Source: Aradus depressus
Lineage: Eukaryota > Arthropoda > Insecta > Hemiptera > Aradidae
NCBI GenBank assembly: GCA_963662175.1
Contig: OY759215.1
Location: 53,771,213 to 53,835,212, forward strand
DNA length: 64,000 nucleotides
Direction of reading: 5' to 3'
Shown here: positions 62,546-64,000 of the stretch, piece by piece
Numbering within the stretch: position 1 is the first letter of the stretch
Layout: every line of letters begins with the position of its first letter
Translations under genes and position numbers: made by a program
The notes under the pieces: generated by a model
Database searches by the model: none
What the model was told of the DNA's origin: nothing
Seen by the model: the letters and a program-made list of their open reading frames with translations, nothing else

Positions 62546-63056
62546 CGTATACTCTTTTGTGCAAGTCATGTGATTGGAGTTGATATGCCTTTGAGATACC
62601 ATTTGTCTTCTCGCCCTTCCATATATACTGTAACTAGATCTAAATAGTTGTGAATGTCCGTATAAGTGGTATTAGGACCGGAATAACCGGTCGTAGCTAC
62701 CTTATTAGGAAGCCAAGCCCTTCTTCCACTTTGTGATTGGACAGGGCTGTCGTCCCCAGGTCTTCTGAAGTAGATAGATGAAGAGCTATGGCTACAGTAG
62801 CAGAAGCGTAGCGAACTGGGCGGCTCGCCCTTCTGTCGGCCTCCCCCTTTAACACACCCCGTCCCTACGTCCGTCTCTCTGTTTTACTAGGGGAGATTTC
62901 ACGTAACAGACTAGCCCTACCTGGCCACTGATTAATGGCGGCATGGTGATGAATTGAAAATAACTTTTAAGGACCACCCTTCAACATTTTAACAGGGAAC
63001 AAATTAGTTAATAACAAGAAAACGTTTTGGTTTATTAATAATTAATATAGATTTTT
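62546..63056. other. Unassigned DNA
   Basis: No gene recognised. Confidence 0.4.
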
Positions 63057-63405
63057 TTACTTCCCCAACTATAAAAAGAAGAAGGGAAATTATATAATTA
63101 ACACAGAAGTTATAACTGCCGATGTATTAAATTTATTTACCAGGAAATTGATAAGAAATAATGATGACATATATTAATTTTCCGCGAAATTGGGGGAAGT
63201 GATGAGTGTAATCAACACAAAAATCCTAATCATTGCTGATGTAATGAATGTATCTACACGACATTCAGTATATAAATTCAAAAACCAATATCAGTTTTAA
63301 GCGAAATCGGCCGAAGCGAAGAGATATTGATTTTTAAACAAATCAATGATTAATTCGCGCTGGGGAAGTACATTGTCGCTGATTCAACGACGATTTTTTT
63401 ACTTG
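63057..63405 (+). mobile_element. HLE copy, short
   Basis: tttacttccccaactataaa/aagaagaagggaaatta, gctgatgtaatgaatgtatc, attcgcgctggggaagtaca and hairpin gtcgctgattcaacgacgat with a T-run. Confidence 0.88.
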
Positions 63406-64000
63406 GAACATGAAACTCTAGCCAAGTTATCTTTTCTGGAAGATTTCCAAATACAGTGTAAACTCCATTTAACGTCACTCGATTTAACGACAAACTCCCT
63501 AAAACATCGAAATTACTTGAATCTGGTTGGTTTACCTTGTTGTCCATACAATGATACACTCTATGTAGCATCACACCCACTCTAAATAACGACAACAATA
63601 CGGCATTACTAAGCAATAAACAGTACTTTCAAGTTGCCCAAATTAATAAGAACTGCAGCTGTGTACGTTCTTTTGTTTGTTATTTTGTTGCTTTATTGTC
63701 TAGCACGTATTTACCTCGACTGTCGGCATCATACGTACCGAAGATTCTAAGAAGGTACTTTTGTTTGTTGTGATTACCTTAAAATACTGGAGCAGCAAAA
63801 AAGTCAGACGAAGATAACAGAGTATAAGCAATAAGCGTTGTTATTTGTATCCATATTAATGTTTGTTGTTTGTACATTTTATACTTTATTAGTAAATACA
63901 TATTATAATAGTAAAATACTATTAAATGTAATGTAATATGTATTGATTTTTCTTCTCTTCATTTAACGACAACTCTCAATAACGCCATAAAATGTGCAGT
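63406..64000. other. Unassigned DNA with pogo-like ends
   Basis: tacagtgtaaactccattta followed by acgtcactcgatttaacg (63452-63490), and catttaacgacaactctcaa at the window edge, share the (a)tttaacga wording typical of pogo/Tigger-like terminal repeats. The element, if any, is decayed and runs out of the window. Confidence 0.3.

Overview
The window looks like AT-rich, repeat-dense nuclear DNA from an invertebrate animal, most likely an arthropod. The evidence is a tRNA-Pro gene without an encoded CCA, exons bounded by GT/AG splice sites, Jockey-type non-LTR retrotransposons, tRNA-headed SINEs, and the absence of operons or ribosome-binding-site-led genes. The species cannot be named from the sequence alone. 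Most long open frames here are chance frames in AT-rich or repeated DNA.

Gene content is thin. The best host gene lies on the + strand at 22806-25721: three exons whose splice phases fit exactly (2, then 1), predicting a very acidic 285-residue protein of unknown function. A weaker two-exon candidate lies at 1930-2509. Single-exon candidates ending or starting at good splice sites lie at 37439-37591, 45355-45450 and, on the minus strand, 23297-23656. One intact-looking tRNA-Pro(TGG) gene lies at 9759-9830, with a decayed relative at 6199-6271.

Mobile DNA dominates. (1) SINE-1 is a tRNA-headed element of about 290-345 bp with over twenty copies or fragments on both strands. Three copies have clear target-site duplications, and its body is a chain of small hairpins. 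(2) A Helentron-like non-autonomous element (called HLE here) has about 25 copies. It carries a 5' palindrome, a GTCT/GTGT microsatellite, internal repeats containing a gccgatgtaatgaatgtatc-like box, an inverted copy of its 5' end and a 3' hairpin followed by T-runs. (3) A second SINE (SINE-2) has a poly-A tail. (4) A Jockey-clade LINE at 55518-58320 keeps recognisable endonuclease and reverse-transcriptase domains but is split by two frameshifts. A much more decayed one lies on the minus strand at 16800-17960, and a LINE C-terminal zinc-knuckle remnant at 6525-6744. (5) Small DNA transposons include a Harbinger-like MITE at 8672-9320 with TTA duplications and a hAT-like element at 35536-36163 that contains a perfect 32-bp hairpin. 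(6) Several unnamed families are defined here by comparing copies within the window (families D, E, P and R).

Layout: 1-6 kb tandem repeats and a small gene candidate; 6-10 kb LINE remnant, SINE-2, MITE nested in HLE, tRNA-Pro; 10-13 kb family D and a large 63/66-bp minisatellite; 14-21 kb nested SINE-1/HLE, a dead Jockey and foldback repeats; 21-26 kb GC-rich island, then the three-exon gene with repeats in both introns, followed by a hammerhead-like motif; 26-50 kb mainly HLE, SINE-1, D, E, R and hAT insertions; 51-55 kb mostly unassigned; 55-58 kb Jockey LINE; 58-64 kb more HLE, SINE-1 and pogo-like end sequences. Nested insertions give a relative history: SINE-1 lies inside HLE, family D and family R copies, so it was active after them.
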